DNA of 41,484 bases from positions 1-41,484 of the forward strand of contig NZ_AEJF01000139.1 in NCBI RefSeq assembly GCF_001028175.1, in the 5' to 3' direction. Positions 9,256-17,534 of the stretch are shown here, piece by piece. Positions within the stretch are counted from its first letter, which is position 1. Every line of letters starts with the position of its first letter. The position numbers and the translations under genes are program-made. Under the pieces are notes generated by a model that worked only from the letters and a program-made list of their open reading frames with translations, was not told the origin of the DNA and ran no database searches. Origin of the DNA: Caballeronia mineralivorans PML1(12). GTDB lineage: Bacteria > Pseudomonadota > Gammaproteobacteria > Burkholderiales > Burkholderiaceae.

Positions 9256-11055
9256 ATGTCTCATACACCTGAGGTAGCCACCCGGTCGGCCAAGATGATG
9301 ATGGGCGACGCTTTCCACACCGTATCAAAGGCGCACACGGGGCTGACCAAGCATTACCTGTCCAACAAGGTGAGGACAGGCCTTGCCATGTGGAGCACGC
9401 AAAACAAGGTTAGCTTCGTAACCGGAGTAAGCATCACGGCGGGCGTGGCCATTGCCGGAATAGCCACGGGCGGGCTGGCGATTCCGCTGTTGATCGGCCT
9501 TGCAACGGCGAGTTGGGCAATCAGCAAGGGCATCGAGGAGATTGGCCAGAACCAGAAGCGCGCCAACCGGAACTGGCTCAAGCGCTTGCCGAGCGCTTCG
9601 AATGCCGCCAGCGCGAGTCACGGCACCTTCCTGATGGTCGAAGCCGGCGATGCGCTCCGGCGGGCGGTCGATCACTATCGCATGATGAGCGACATCGGCA
9701 GGGAGGTGAAAGCGGCCGAGGCCGCGGACTTCGTCACCTGCGAGGAAGCGCTTAACCATATCAAGGCGGTGGCCCGCTTTATCCATCACGGCGACAAGGT
9801 GCGCAACTACACGCTGCCGGCGCTCGATCTGCTGATTTTCTATCTCGAGAAATATCAGGAGCTTGCGACGGTATGGGCCACCTGGGAGGGCAATTTCAAG
9901 GCCGCGCTGCAGACTTGGTTCGAAGCGCATGGAGCACACAGTTGCTGCCCCGGTGGCGCTACCGAGGACGTGTGTTATGCCCCCTTCAACGGTCTGCGGC
10001 TCAACAGGCTCACCCACACCCTGCCAGCCAAGCGCCATCCGGACGCTACGATCGCGATCCCTGCGACCTTTCCTTCGACCGACGCGGCTGCGGCCGGCTC
10101 GCCGGACGCCGTGGACATCGCCGAGCTACTCAAGGGCATGATCGCCGCCCGAGAAAAAATTGTCGCCGGCATGCATCAATCCGATGCCGCCACTTGGAAC
10201 TACAGTGCTGAACGGCCCGCCACGGCGCGTGTTTCAGCGAACGCGCCGGCGGGCGACCACATGCACAAGAGGCGTCTGGACGCGATGCTGGATGCGGTGT
10301 GGAAGCAGGTTGACCGCCCTGGCTATTTCAGGCGCGGCGCGCGCCGCGTCGAGCACTGGTACAGCCGGCACACCACCAGCGAGAAGGTTGGCGCCGTCGT
10401 CAGCGAACTGGCCTCGGTTGGCTCGATCTTCCTGCCGTTTATGGGAGATGCCAGCGCCCTGACCAAGCTGGGCAAGAACGCCGTCTCGCTCAGCGCGACG
10501 GTCGCGGTGCTGGCCGGCGACAAGGTGGGCCTCAACCTCCTGAAGGGAGTAGACGGCATCGCCATCAAATCCAGCCTGCTCAGTCACGCACTGGTCGAGG
10601 CGCACGCCACCGAGGAGATCCGCGCGGCTGGCGCGGGCGTGGAGAAAATGCTGCCGAAACTGATGCTGCATTTCGGCAAGGCCGCCGAGGCATTGAAGGC
10701 GCTGGGCACGGCGCCTCCTACCATCAATTCGTGCAACGACGCCATGGCGCTATGCACCAAGGCGGCCGAAATCATGTCGCAGATGGAGAAGGTCAGCCGC
10801 TATGCCGGGCCGTGTGTCGGCATGGTGGATGTGTTGAGCGCCCAGTGTTTCGATTGGACCTCGAAGGAGGACGATAGGTGGCGCGACATGGAAGCGCGCG
10901 TCGGCGAATGGGTGCGTGACGACGAAGTGCATCAGGCCTGCCGTCACGGCGGCAAGAAGTGTTATGGCGCCAAGCATCACAGGTCGGGTACCCACTTCGG
11001 CCGCGGCGGCACATGGTCGTTGCTCACGAACGACCCGCACAACCCGATTACCTGA
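9256..11055 (+). CDS. Unrecognised T6SS-linked protein with hydrophobic segments and a Cys-rich C-terminus
   Basis: 599 residues from the ATG at 9256, chosen because TTGGAG lies five bases before it; a start 12 codons upstream has no such site. I do not recognise the family. Residues 52-90 are a long Gly/Ala-rich hydrophobic stretch that could form a membrane hairpin. A second mildly hydrophobic region lies at about 380-435 (SELASVGSIFLPFMG, VSLSATVAVLAG). The rest is mainly helical. About nine cysteines occur, clustered at 230-240, 493-531 and 562-569, and the tail is rich in His, Lys, Gly and Arg. There is no signal peptide. It follows tssA by 75 bases on the same strand, so it may be a membrane-active effector or a T6SS accessory protein. 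That role is inference from position and hydrophobic pattern only. Confidence 0.8.
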   Translation: MSHTPEVATRSAKMMMGDAFHTVSKAHTGLTKHYLSNKVRTGLAMWSTQNKVSFVTGVSITAGVAIAGIATGGLAIPLLIGLATASWAISKGIEEIGQNQKRANRNWLKRLPSASNAASASHGTFLMVEAGDALRRAVDHYRMMSDIGREVKAAEAADFVTCEEALNHIKAVARFIHHGDKVRNYTLPALDLLIFYLEKYQELATVWATWEGNFKAALQTWFEAHGAHSCCPGGATEDVCYAPFNGLRLNRLTHTLPAKRHPDATIAIPATFPSTDAAAAGSPDAVDIAELLKGMIAAREKIVAGMHQSDAATWNYSAERPATARVSANAPAGDHMHKRRLDAMLDAVWKQVDRPGYFRRGARRVEHWYSRHTTSEKVGAVVSELASVGSIFLPFMGDASALTKLGKNAVSLSATVAVLAGDKVGLNLLKGVDGIAIKSSLLSHALVEAHATEEIRAAGAGVEKMLPKLMLHFGKAAEALKALGTAPPTINSCNDAMALCTKAAEIMSQMEKVSRYAGPCVGMVDVLSAQCFDWTSKEDDRWRDMEARVGEWVRDDEVHQACRHGGKKCYGAKHHRSGTHFGRGGTWSLLTNDPHNPIT

Positions 11056-11184
11056 GGCCCTTTCGGGTGGTGTTCCGGTAAATTTGCCTGGTCTTCTTAT
11101 TCCTGGTTCTTCGAACTACCGCCAGCTTCGGATGGACCGTTCGGGGCCTTCCCTAGAGCTGGATTAACCGGCTCCAGGATGCGA

Positions 11185-12843
11185 TCATCGACGGCGTGGC
11201 GGCGGAGCCGGAAGAGTGGGCCGGTTCAGCGCCGCTTTAATCATCAGCTCTGCCCTTTGAATTTGTTTCAATAGCTCCTTCATGACCTTCGTCGGATGTT
11301 TTGTGTCGATGCGAAATGCGTTAGCCTGGTTGACTAACCTTGCGATCTCCTCCACCTCTCTCTTTTTTCGATTGAGATCAAGCTCCTCGATTCTGGCTCG
11401 TTCCTTCGTCATGTCTGGCGGCAGATCTATGCCCCCATAACCCCTTTCAGGCACGTACGCGCGCATCTTGTCTTTCAAGGTGCTTGCCAGGGAGGTCCGA
11501 TCCACCGCCGTGAAAGTCGGCGGTATTTTTCCGGCTCTACGCCATCTATCTTCCCAGTCCGCTTTACGGGAGCCGGAAGCCACCCCTTTCAGCACGTCCC
11601 TGGTTTGCTGGTCATTCAAAATACTGTCGTTCAAAAATCTATTGGATGAATGCTCATCGAGAGCCTTTTCACGCTCCAAAGGATTGTCGTTCATCAATCT
11701 CTTTATCTGCCGTGTGTAATCCGTTTCCACGCCGTATTCGAACGGATTTTTATAGCGGCCGGCCGCTAGACCGTCTACTCCGCTGCCTACCACGCGGGAA
11801 GGGGCTACGTTCGAAGCAAGACCCCTGTTCGGTCTTGCCACGTCGTGAAAAGCGTGAGCGGCTTCCGTGGCATGGACAATGGTCGCACCAAGACTGAATA
11901 GGTCAGACGCCACGGCTCCTGGTGCCGCTCGATTCGGCTCGTCGCCAATCAACATTTCGGGGGCCAGGTACGCTGGCGTCACGGCGTTCCAGTTCTGGCC
12001 CAACAAGCCCACGCCTCCGAGGTCAATGACGATCACCTCGCCGGTTATGGAGTCAACCACATAATTCTCGGACTTGATGTCGTTGTGCGCCCAACCCGCG
12101 TTCTTCAGATGTTGAATGACGTCGAGGTGACAACGCCCAATGTATTGGATCGAACTCCAATATTCGGCACTGGATATGATTCCGAGATCCCAGGCCTCTT
12201 TCAGCCACGTCTGCATGGTGCGGCCATCCGGCCCCTCGATATGATCCATGACGAAACCGACGTCATGCTGGATCCCGACCTTGATGTCGGCCCATCCCCA
12301 AACCTTGACCAGATTGGGATGTCCTTTGGGATGTCCTACGATGGTTTTATAGAATCTTTCGTATACGCGATACTCGCGTTCGCACTCTGTTTCCGCGTTC
12401 TCCTTGCTTGCCTTGTGATCGGTTTTCGCGAACAGCTTTTTGCCGTTGGGTAACAACAATTTGTGAGTGTTCCCTTGTGCTCCTTCCTTGCCGGTGCCGG
12501 CAAAGCTCACGCCGTCAAGCGACGGAGCGTCGTCAAACAATTTCTCGATCCATGTTGTGGGGTTGCGATTGACTACCGCGGTGGCGCCCAGAATTCCAGT
12601 CGACCCCACGTGACCTGATCCAGCAAGAGCACGGCGTGCCTGATTGATGGCAAGCTCAAGTTTCACGATTTCACCGGCCTGCGATGTCCAGTGAACCCGC
12701 CCAGGTGCGTTGATGAACGCCTGGATTTTATCCAGACCAATGCCGGTCGGACTTGCATTGAACTGGTCGATCGCGGCATTTACATCCCGTGTTTCCTTTG
12801 ATGTAGTCCGGAAGATGCTAGTAGACAGCTTGCTGAGCGGCAT
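11185..12843 (-). CDS. Eukaryote-like Ser/Thr protein kinase, soluble, with flanking helical regions
   Basis: 552 residues; GGAGGG lies six bases before the ATG. A kinase domain at about residues 115-330 shows all active-site elements: Lys140 in KLFAK (ATP-anchoring Lys), the catalytic loop HNDIKSEN (Asp255, Lys257, Asn260), the metal-binding D274-L-G, the LAPE motif at 293-296, and SDLFSLG (Asp314) in helix F. The HRD Arg is replaced by Asn, so it is a non-RD kinase. The N-terminal 90 residues and the charged helical tail (about 470-540) are outside the kinase and match nothing I can name. No membrane segment, forkhead or PASTA repeats, so it is unlike PpkA or PknB. It runs convergently towards the T6SS-linked 599-residue gene. 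It could be a translocated effector kinase or a regulator; the sequence does not decide. Confidence 0.85.
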   Translation of the reverse strand: MPLSKLSTSIFRTTSKETRDVNAAIDQFNASPTGIGLDKIQAFINAPGRVHWTSQAGEIVKLELAINQARRALAGSGHVGSTGILGATAVVNRNPTTWIEKLFDDAPSLDGVSFAGTGKEGAQGNTHKLLLPNGKKLFAKTDHKASKENAETECEREYRVYERFYKTIVGHPKGHPNLVKVWGWADIKVGIQHDVGFVMDHIEGPDGRTMQTWLKEAWDLGIISSAEYWSSIQYIGRCHLDVIQHLKNAGWAHNDIKSENYVVDSITGEVIVIDLGGVGLLGQNWNAVTPAYLAPEMLIGDEPNRAAPGAVASDLFSLGATIVHATEAAHAFHDVARPNRGLASNVAPSRVVGSGVDGLAAGRYKNPFEYGVETDYTRQIKRLMNDNPLEREKALDEHSSNRFLNDSILNDQQTRDVLKGVASGSRKADWEDRWRRAGKIPPTFTAVDRTSLASTLKDKMRAYVPERGYGGIDLPPDMTKERARIEELDLNRKKREVEEIARLVNQANAFRIDTKHPTKVMKELLKQIQRAELMIKAALNRPTLPAPPPRRR

Positions 12844-13190
12844 AGCGGCCCTCCATGTTCACAAGCGTTTTGGGATTTGGAAGTAATGCCGCCGCTGTCA
12901 CGCTGCCCAAGATGGCGCTCCGGCCAATCCTGGTTAATGCGTCATTATTCGCGAGCGGCGGAAAACAGAGCGGGGCTAAAACGTGGCATAGGAATACGAA
13001 ACAATAAAACTCGATGCATCGAATCCCGTCTGAAGCAGGGTGGTGAATCATGGCCGGAGCGATCGCATTGCCCGGCGTCGATCCCTGTCCTCGCCGTCAA
13101 CATCTGCGAGTGTGAATGCCGATGCAATCCTCCGACGCACCTATGACGTGCAGTGTAGGGGATCCCTTTCGGCGGGATTGATTGAGCGTC
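12844..13190. other. Intergenic stretch upstream of the kinase gene
   Basis: No credible gene is seen in these 347 bases; short open frames here have no ribosome binding site or family resemblance. The stretch must carry the kinase promoter on the minus strand. A perfect 12-base palindrome TCGATGCATCGA lies at 13011-13022, about 170 bases before the kinase start, and could be a regulator site. No clear -35/-10 pair was found. Confidence 0.5.
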
Positions 13191-14204
13191 TCAAGTTTTA
13201 AAACATTTTTGAGGTGACGCCCGCGCACGAAAATCGCGCGGCGGCATGTCGTATGCACGGCGAAAGGCGTGGTTGAAATCTGCCGGACTCTTGAACCCTA
13301 GCCCGTAGGCAATCTCGACTACCGCCCTATGCGGAAACCGGAGCAGTTCATCGGCAGCCTCACGAAGCCTGCGATTACGAATATAGGTCGCCAGGCCGCC
13401 CTCGTGCTCAAACAGACGATACAAGGTCGGGCGAGGCAATTGCGACGCATTGAGCACGCTTTGGGGCGAGAGTGCCGGCTCATGCAGATTAGCCTCGATA
13501 TAGCGTCGTGCAGAGTCGAACATGGCTGCGCGGGCCGCCGCACGCACATTGCCGCTGAGACCTGTCTGTTTGCCGAAAGCGGCCACAATCAGGTAGGCGC
13601 AGGTGCGTAGCGCACTGTGCCCCTCACTCGGGCTCATGGTGTGCAGGCTCCGGCAGAGCGTGGCCAACTGAGCGGGGATCATGCGTGCGAGCGGAGACGT
13701 GTATTCGACAACTCGACCATGAATCGATTCCGCTCCCGGAAGAATGGACTCCACCATCGCGCGCGGCAAGAAGAATGCCGCTACACGGCAACCTGGGCGC
13801 TCCATGCGCATCGGCTGGTTCATATCCAAGGCCAGAATGCCTGGCACCGATTGCATCGCCTTGCGTTGCGGGTATAAGCCGGTCACGGTTTCGATACTTC
13901 CTTCCATGGCAACATGGAAAACGAAGTCGCGCACGTTGTCGGTGGAAATTCTCGCCACCGAACGCATCTGTAGCAGCGGATCGGTGCGGCAGTGCATGAA
14001 CATCAAGTCGTCGGCACGATAACTGTCTATCGTGCCTCGGAATCCATCGGCCATTTGCGTGCGCGTGATCGGCACGTCCAGGATGTGGCTGGTCCGCTCC
14101 CGCCAGGCGAGCAATTGGCTTTGCGGCGCTTCGTTGTGCGTGCTGAAGTGCTGATAAACGAGCCTGGGGGAAGTGGATTCAGTGCCGGTGAGATTGGTTG
14201 TCAC
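13191..14204 (-). CDS. AraC-family transcriptional regulator
   Basis: 337 residues from a GTG start. The C-terminal third carries the double helix-turn-helix of the AraC/XylS family: SPQSVLNASQLPRPTLYRLFE forms the first HTH region, and VVEIAYGLGFKSPADFNHAFRRAYDMPPRDFR is the well-conserved second HTH with the P-x-x-x-R ending. The N-terminal part (about 40-220) fits the AraC-binding-like ligand domain found in many Burkholderiaceae regulators. The ligand cannot be told. It is on the same strand as the kinase gene but 347 bases away, so joint transcription is possible but not shown. The debris region begins on its other side. Confidence 0.9.
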   Translation of the reverse strand: MTTNLTGTESTSPRLVYQHFSTHNEAPQSQLLAWRERTSHILDVPITRTQMADGFRGTIDSYRADDLMFMHCRTDPLLQMRSVARISTDNVRDFVFHVAMEGSIETVTGLYPQRKAMQSVPGILALDMNQPMRMERPGCRVAAFFLPRAMVESILPGAESIHGRVVEYTSPLARMIPAQLATLCRSLHTMSPSEGHSALRTCAYLIVAAFGKQTGLSGNVRAAARAAMFDSARRYIEANLHEPALSPQSVLNASQLPRPTLYRLFEHEGGLATYIRNRRLREAADELLRFPHRAVVEIAYGLGFKSPADFNHAFRRAYDMPPRDFRARASPQKCFKT

Positions 14205-14531
14205 TTTTATCTTGATAGGACAATTAATTTAGCGTCTGTGCGGGTATGCCCTGACATGACTTGCGAGCCGATTTGCGTCCGACGGCTAGGAGCCGTCGCA
14301 TCCTGAGGGCACACGACTAACCGCGCGAATGACGCTAAAGCGGACGTTGTCTACGCACTTTATCTACGGCACGGCCTGACGGAGTCTGAAGGGTGATTCG
14401 ATTGAAAGAATGCTGAAAATTACGTAGGGAATCCCTTACCGGGAGGAGCACGGTCGTGCGGGACGGCACAGGTGTACCAAGAGCGCGAATCGCTGGGAGT
14501 TGAGAGCGCGCCATTCCGGGGGCTGAAGCTT
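14205..14531. other. Intergenic stretch between AraC regulator and transposase remnant
   Basis: No gene is seen. A perfect 8-bp stem with a three-base loop lies at 14280-14298 (CGACGGCT-AGG-AGCCGTCG), without a T-run on either side. The part nearest 14531 probably belongs to the non-coding tail of the ISKra4-type element, but its terminal repeat could not be fixed. Confidence 0.4.
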
Positions 14532-14969
14532 CTATGCCGCCTCCTTTAGCGCCGCAGGTTCCTCCGGTCTCATTCCGGGAAACCAGCGAACGAAGGTTTT
14601 CCGCAGATCGTCGTTCAGGACCTGCACGCGGGTTTGCAGCAGCAGATGCGCGCCGCGCTGGGTCCAACGCATCTGCTGCTTTTTCACAAAGCGCTTGCTG
14701 ACCACATAGTTCACGGTCGACTCGACAAACGCCGTGGAAATCGTCTCATCGTGCCGGTAGCGGTCACCGTAGTTCGGAATGAACGCCTGGTTGGCCCCGA
14801 TATAGGTGCGGAATTCCCGTACTGCCTTCTCCAGTTTCTTCTTGTTTGCCAGGTTCTCTTCCAGCATCTCCAGATCGTCAATCCGTTGCAGGGCGTGCGG
14901 AACATTGCCATCAACTGGTTGCAGGTTTTTCCGGTCCGTGAAATTGTCTGAAAGCCTTTGCAGGTCCAC
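14532..14969 (-). pseudogene. C-terminal remnant of an ISKra4-family transposase
   Basis: About 145 codons remain of a gene normally near 450-500. The segments EFRTYIGANQAFIPNYGDRY, STAFVESTVNYVVSKRF and KKQQMRWTQRGAHLLLQTR are characteristic of the C-terminal end of ISKra4-type transposases common in Burkholderiales. Reading upstream, an in-frame TAA occurs two codons before the apparent start (a GTG), and the rest of the gene is missing. The element is thus cut at its 5' side and cannot move. It marks the edge of a block of mobile-element debris. Confidence 0.85.
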
Positions 14970-15032
14970 GTTTTATCGATCCGGGACGAATCCGCTAGAA
15001 TCTCGATGCTTTCGGGATGGTCGGAAATTTAA

Positions 15033-15061
15033 AGCGCTCTCATTCAAACAATAAGAGCGCT
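15033..15061 (-). terminator. Probable intrinsic terminator of the small hypothetical gene
   Basis: An 8-bp perfect inverted repeat (AGCGCTCT / AGAGCGCT, loop 13) is followed on the minus strand by TTTAAATTT. It overlaps the last codons of the gene ending at 15044. The T-rich tract is interrupted, so efficiency is uncertain. Confidence 0.5.
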
Positions 15062-15379
15062 ACTATTGCTGTAGCCCTCAAATTCAGGGGGTTTCCGTTT
15101 ATTAAGCCTTGCTCCCCCCGCTTGGGCTGGAGGGGTGACGTGCAAATGTTGCTTTAGCCTAGGGTAAGACTCGGCCAGGGCGTTAAGTAATGCGCCTCCA
15201 AGCTGATGAGCAAACTCATCGTTCAAATTCATCCCGTATTCGTCGAGGAATATTGGCATTTTTAGTGCGGAGCGAGAGACGTCAGTCAATTTCATCTCAT
15301 CAACAAAAGAAATTATTAACTGGCGATCATCTTCCGAATAGAGTAGAGCAATTCCTCGTGGTGATATTTTTCCCTCCAT
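15044..15379 (-). CDS. Small hypothetical protein
   Basis: 111 residues, acidic N-terminal half, no signal peptide and no membrane segment. I do not recognise it. The first 70 residues (KISPRGIALLYSEDD, then FLDEYGMNLNDEFAHQLGGALLNAL) read like a small folded alpha/beta domain; the tail from about residue 75 is basic and Pro/Gly-rich. The gene lies in an AT-richer block than its neighbours, between a broken transposase and a broken small exported-protein gene, which suggests horizontal acquisition. Its ribosome binding site is weak. The hairpin at its end supports a real transcription unit. Confidence 0.5.
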   Translation of the reverse strand: MEGKISPRGIALLYSEDDRQLIISFVDEMKLTDVSRSALKMPIFLDEYGMNLNDEFAHQLGGALLNALAESYPRLKQHLHVTPPAQAGGARLNKRKPPEFEGYSNSSALIV

Positions 15380-15513
15380 TATTACGTGAATGTAGCAATT
15401 AGGTGCTTTTAGCTCCTAGAAGCCGTATTTCCGTAGCACATAAAAATTCTAACATGAATTTGCCATGGCCGGACATGAATTGACGTCTATTATGCACTAG
15501 CTCGCACTCCTTC

Positions 15514-15862
15514 TCATCCTTCTGAGGTATCCTTTAATAAGCATGCGGAGTATATTGCAGCCGCATTTGCATAGCATATGGCAAGCGAGGCAGAGTTCAA
15601 CATGAACGCTGCCGTGGCCTGGCATAAGGCGATATTTGCTTCGTACTCAGCTTCGCACTCTACCTCCCCTACAACCGACCACCTTTATCATTTTTCCTTT
15701 TGAATTTATTTTTCCAGAAAGATATGTGCCTTTATTTTGATTTGTTATGCGATCAGTATATATTTTATAGGCTGCTTGAGCAAAACCAGGCTGTGCATTT
15801 CCTAGAGTGCAGAACATGATTAATTGGAGAGCATACGATAGAAATTTTCGTTTTTCTTTCAT
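15514..15862 (-). pseudogene. Frameshifted small exported Cys/Ala-rich protein
   Basis: From the ATG at 15862 the frame gives a signal peptide (MKEKRKFLSYALQLIMF, cleavage near PGFAQA) and about 40 further residues before a stop near 15647. In the next frame, from about 15690 onward, the protein clearly continues: VECEAEYEANIALC, then LNSASLAICYANAAAIYSAC, ending at the TGA at 15514-15516. The spaced C...C...C...C pattern with Ala-rich helix is typical of small exported proteins of proteobacteria. Joining the two halves needs a +1 shift within the roughly 45 bases between the upstream TAA of the second frame and the stop of the first. The original product would be about 115 residues. Either the gene is broken or there is a sequencing error. 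Confidence 0.55.
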
Positions 15863-16218
15863 TTTCGCACTAGAAGTGTGTTGGTTCCATTTCGCTATTC
15901 TCAAGGTTCATTGTTTTTGGATCTCAAGTCACGAACTAAACGCTACTCAACATTGCATCGCAATTTGGCCTGGCTTTCATGTAAACCATATATAGCCCAT
16001 CTCGCTGGGTGCGGCAGACGCCATCAATAAAACCCGCGTATTCCCAGATAGACGCACCATTGCACCAGCCTAGTTACTAAAGGCGAGCGACACACGAAAA
16101 CGGTGGATTCCTTGCGAGAAATTTGCTTCTATTAAGGTCCGGGGAAAATGCATTGAGACCATGCAGGCCGCTCACCGTGCCGGCGATGCGATCATGGGAG
16201 AAGCTGAGATCGAACAGG
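15863..16218. other. AT-rich intergenic stretch
   Basis: No convincing gene or repeat is seen between the small exported-protein relic and the FecR pseudogene. Base composition is lower in GC than the surrounding chromosome up to about 16100 and returns to normal near the FecR end. FecR genes are usually followed by a TonB receptor gene; no receptor start is recognisable here. Confidence 0.4.
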
Positions 16219-16906
16219 CTACCGCGATACGATGATTGCCGTGCCGTCCGCCTTGAACGAAACAGTCACCCGCGCGACAGCGGGCAGCGTCCTGAGCAGG
16301 CGATCGGGATCCGCGCTCGAGAATCCGCCACTGACCTGAGGAAGGCCAGCCTTCGCATCAGCCAGTACGATCGGTGCCTTCCGATAGCGCCGAAGCTCAT
16401 TCACAACCTCGGCGACCGGTGTCTTGTCAAAGTCCAGACGATGGTCCTTCCATGCGAGCAGGGCTATGGCATCCGGGCGCCATACTACCCGACCTCCGCT
16501 CGTCGAGATTGCCTGGCTCGCGGAAACGTCATAGCCCTGGGATCCATTATTCGGCGTGACCGCCGCACGACCTTCCAGTACCGTGACATTGACACCGTTA
16601 TCGAGCCGGCGAACGCTAAACGTTGTACCGATATCCTGAACGTCAGCCTGTCCAGCACGGACGTAGAAGGGATGCCATTCGTTGTGAACCACTGTGAAGT
16701 GTGCCTCACCCCGCTCCAGGAAAACTTCGCGTGAGCGCAGCCGTCTCACGTAGCGGATTTCGGTATCCGTATTGAGAAGTGCCTGACTGCCGTCGTCGAG
16801 CGACAAGGTGACCTGTTCCCCGACAGCCGACATGCCGCCTTGCTGCGACAGCACCGGATTAATTAGTCACCCCGATAGCAGCCGCTGCGACCATACAGGT
16901 CGCCAA
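16219..16906 (-). pseudogene. FecR-family anti-sigma/iron-regulator pseudogene, 5' end removed by IS6
   Basis: About 212 codons encode the periplasmic FecR domain: SLDDGSQALLNTDTEIRY, EVFLERGEAHFTV, FYVRAGQADVQDIGTTFSVR, then VLEGRAAV and the C-terminal LAWKDHRLDF segment. FecR proteins sit in the inner membrane and relay a TonB-receptor signal to an ECF sigma factor. The frame is closed by a TGA at 16867-16869. Just upstream, one frame over, a hydrophobic run LATCMVAAAIGV reads like the FecR membrane helix, so a frameshift separates the two parts. The cytoplasmic anti-sigma domain is absent because the IS6 remnant begins at about 16907. No sigma factor or receptor gene remains nearby. Confidence 0.8.
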
Positions 16907-17471
16907 GGCATTGTCAAGTTACCGAGAGCGAGACGGCATGACGGTAGGTGTGACGACTATCAGAAAGCGGTCGACGGATTTTGGGCAAGCTCGGCGAATT
17001 CGCGCCATGCGACGAACCGGGCGGCGAGTTGTTTGCGATAGAGTGAAGCGCGCAGCAGATGCCGCTTGAGCGCGAAATGTTGCCGGATCAGCCCGAAGCA
17101 CGAGAGAAATTTCTGTGTGCGTGTAGGGTCGCGAAAGCCGCGCATGCGACGCTCGCGTTAGCGGGTCGGTTGGTGGCTGTTCTCTGCACGATTGTTCAGC
17201 CGGGCTACAGCTTTGACGAAGACGTGCTTCATGCTCACCAACTCCGGGATCTCGGCTTTTGCCGCCGGATAGCTGCGCAGTTGATCGGTGACGATCTTGC
17301 GCGGCACCGGGCTCGAGCGCAGCACACGCTTGAAGAAGCGTTTGGCGGCGGCCTTGTCGCGCCGTTTTTGTACCAGGATGTCGAGTTCGGCGCCATGCTC
17401 GTCCACCGCACGCCACAGCAGGTAAGGTTCGCCACGAAGCGTGACGAACATCTCGTCGAGGTGCCACATAC
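16907..17471 (-). mobile_element. IS6-family element remnant, truncated by a second IS6 element
   Basis: The transposase tail reads through WHLDEMFVTLRGEPYLLWRA, KIVTDQLRSYPAAKA and NNRAENSHQPTR, then an in-frame TAA, then RERRMRGFRDPTRTQKF to NPSTAF near 16960. The first part holds the DDE residues D(EMF), D(QLR) and E(NSH). The N-terminal third is missing: at 17471/17472 the sequence switches to the terminal repeat of the next IS. Between the transposase stop and 16907 the sequence ends in GGCATTGTCAAGTTACC, a plausible left IS end, but the opposite end is lost so this cannot be checked. The element is dead by truncation and by the nonsense codon. Confidence 0.85.
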
Positions 17472-17490
17472 GGTTTTGTCGCAATCAGGC
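17472..17490 (+). repeat. Left terminal inverted repeat of the intact IS6 element
   Basis: GGTTTTGTCGCAATCAGGC; pairs with the complement of 18273-18291, which reads GGTTCTGTCGCAATAAGGC, at 17 of 19 positions. Confidence 0.85.
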
Positions 17491-17534
17491 ACTCTGTTAA
17501 TCTGACTGGATCGAAACGGTTGTGTGGGTGACGA

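Noticed and set aside
12997..13023. Two CGAA tetramers upstream of the kinase gene, reminiscent of an hrpII box (TTCG-N16-TTCG) on the minus strand
   Set aside because: The spacing is 19 bases instead of 16, so it does not support type III regulation of the kinase.
12818..13051. A 77-codon minus-strand gene upstream of the kinase
   Set aside because: It overlaps the kinase start, lacks a ribosome binding site and has no protein-like pattern.
14280..14298. Perfect hairpin CGACGGCT-AGG-AGCCGTCG as a terminator
   Set aside because: Neither strand has a T-run after the stem, and no gene ends there.
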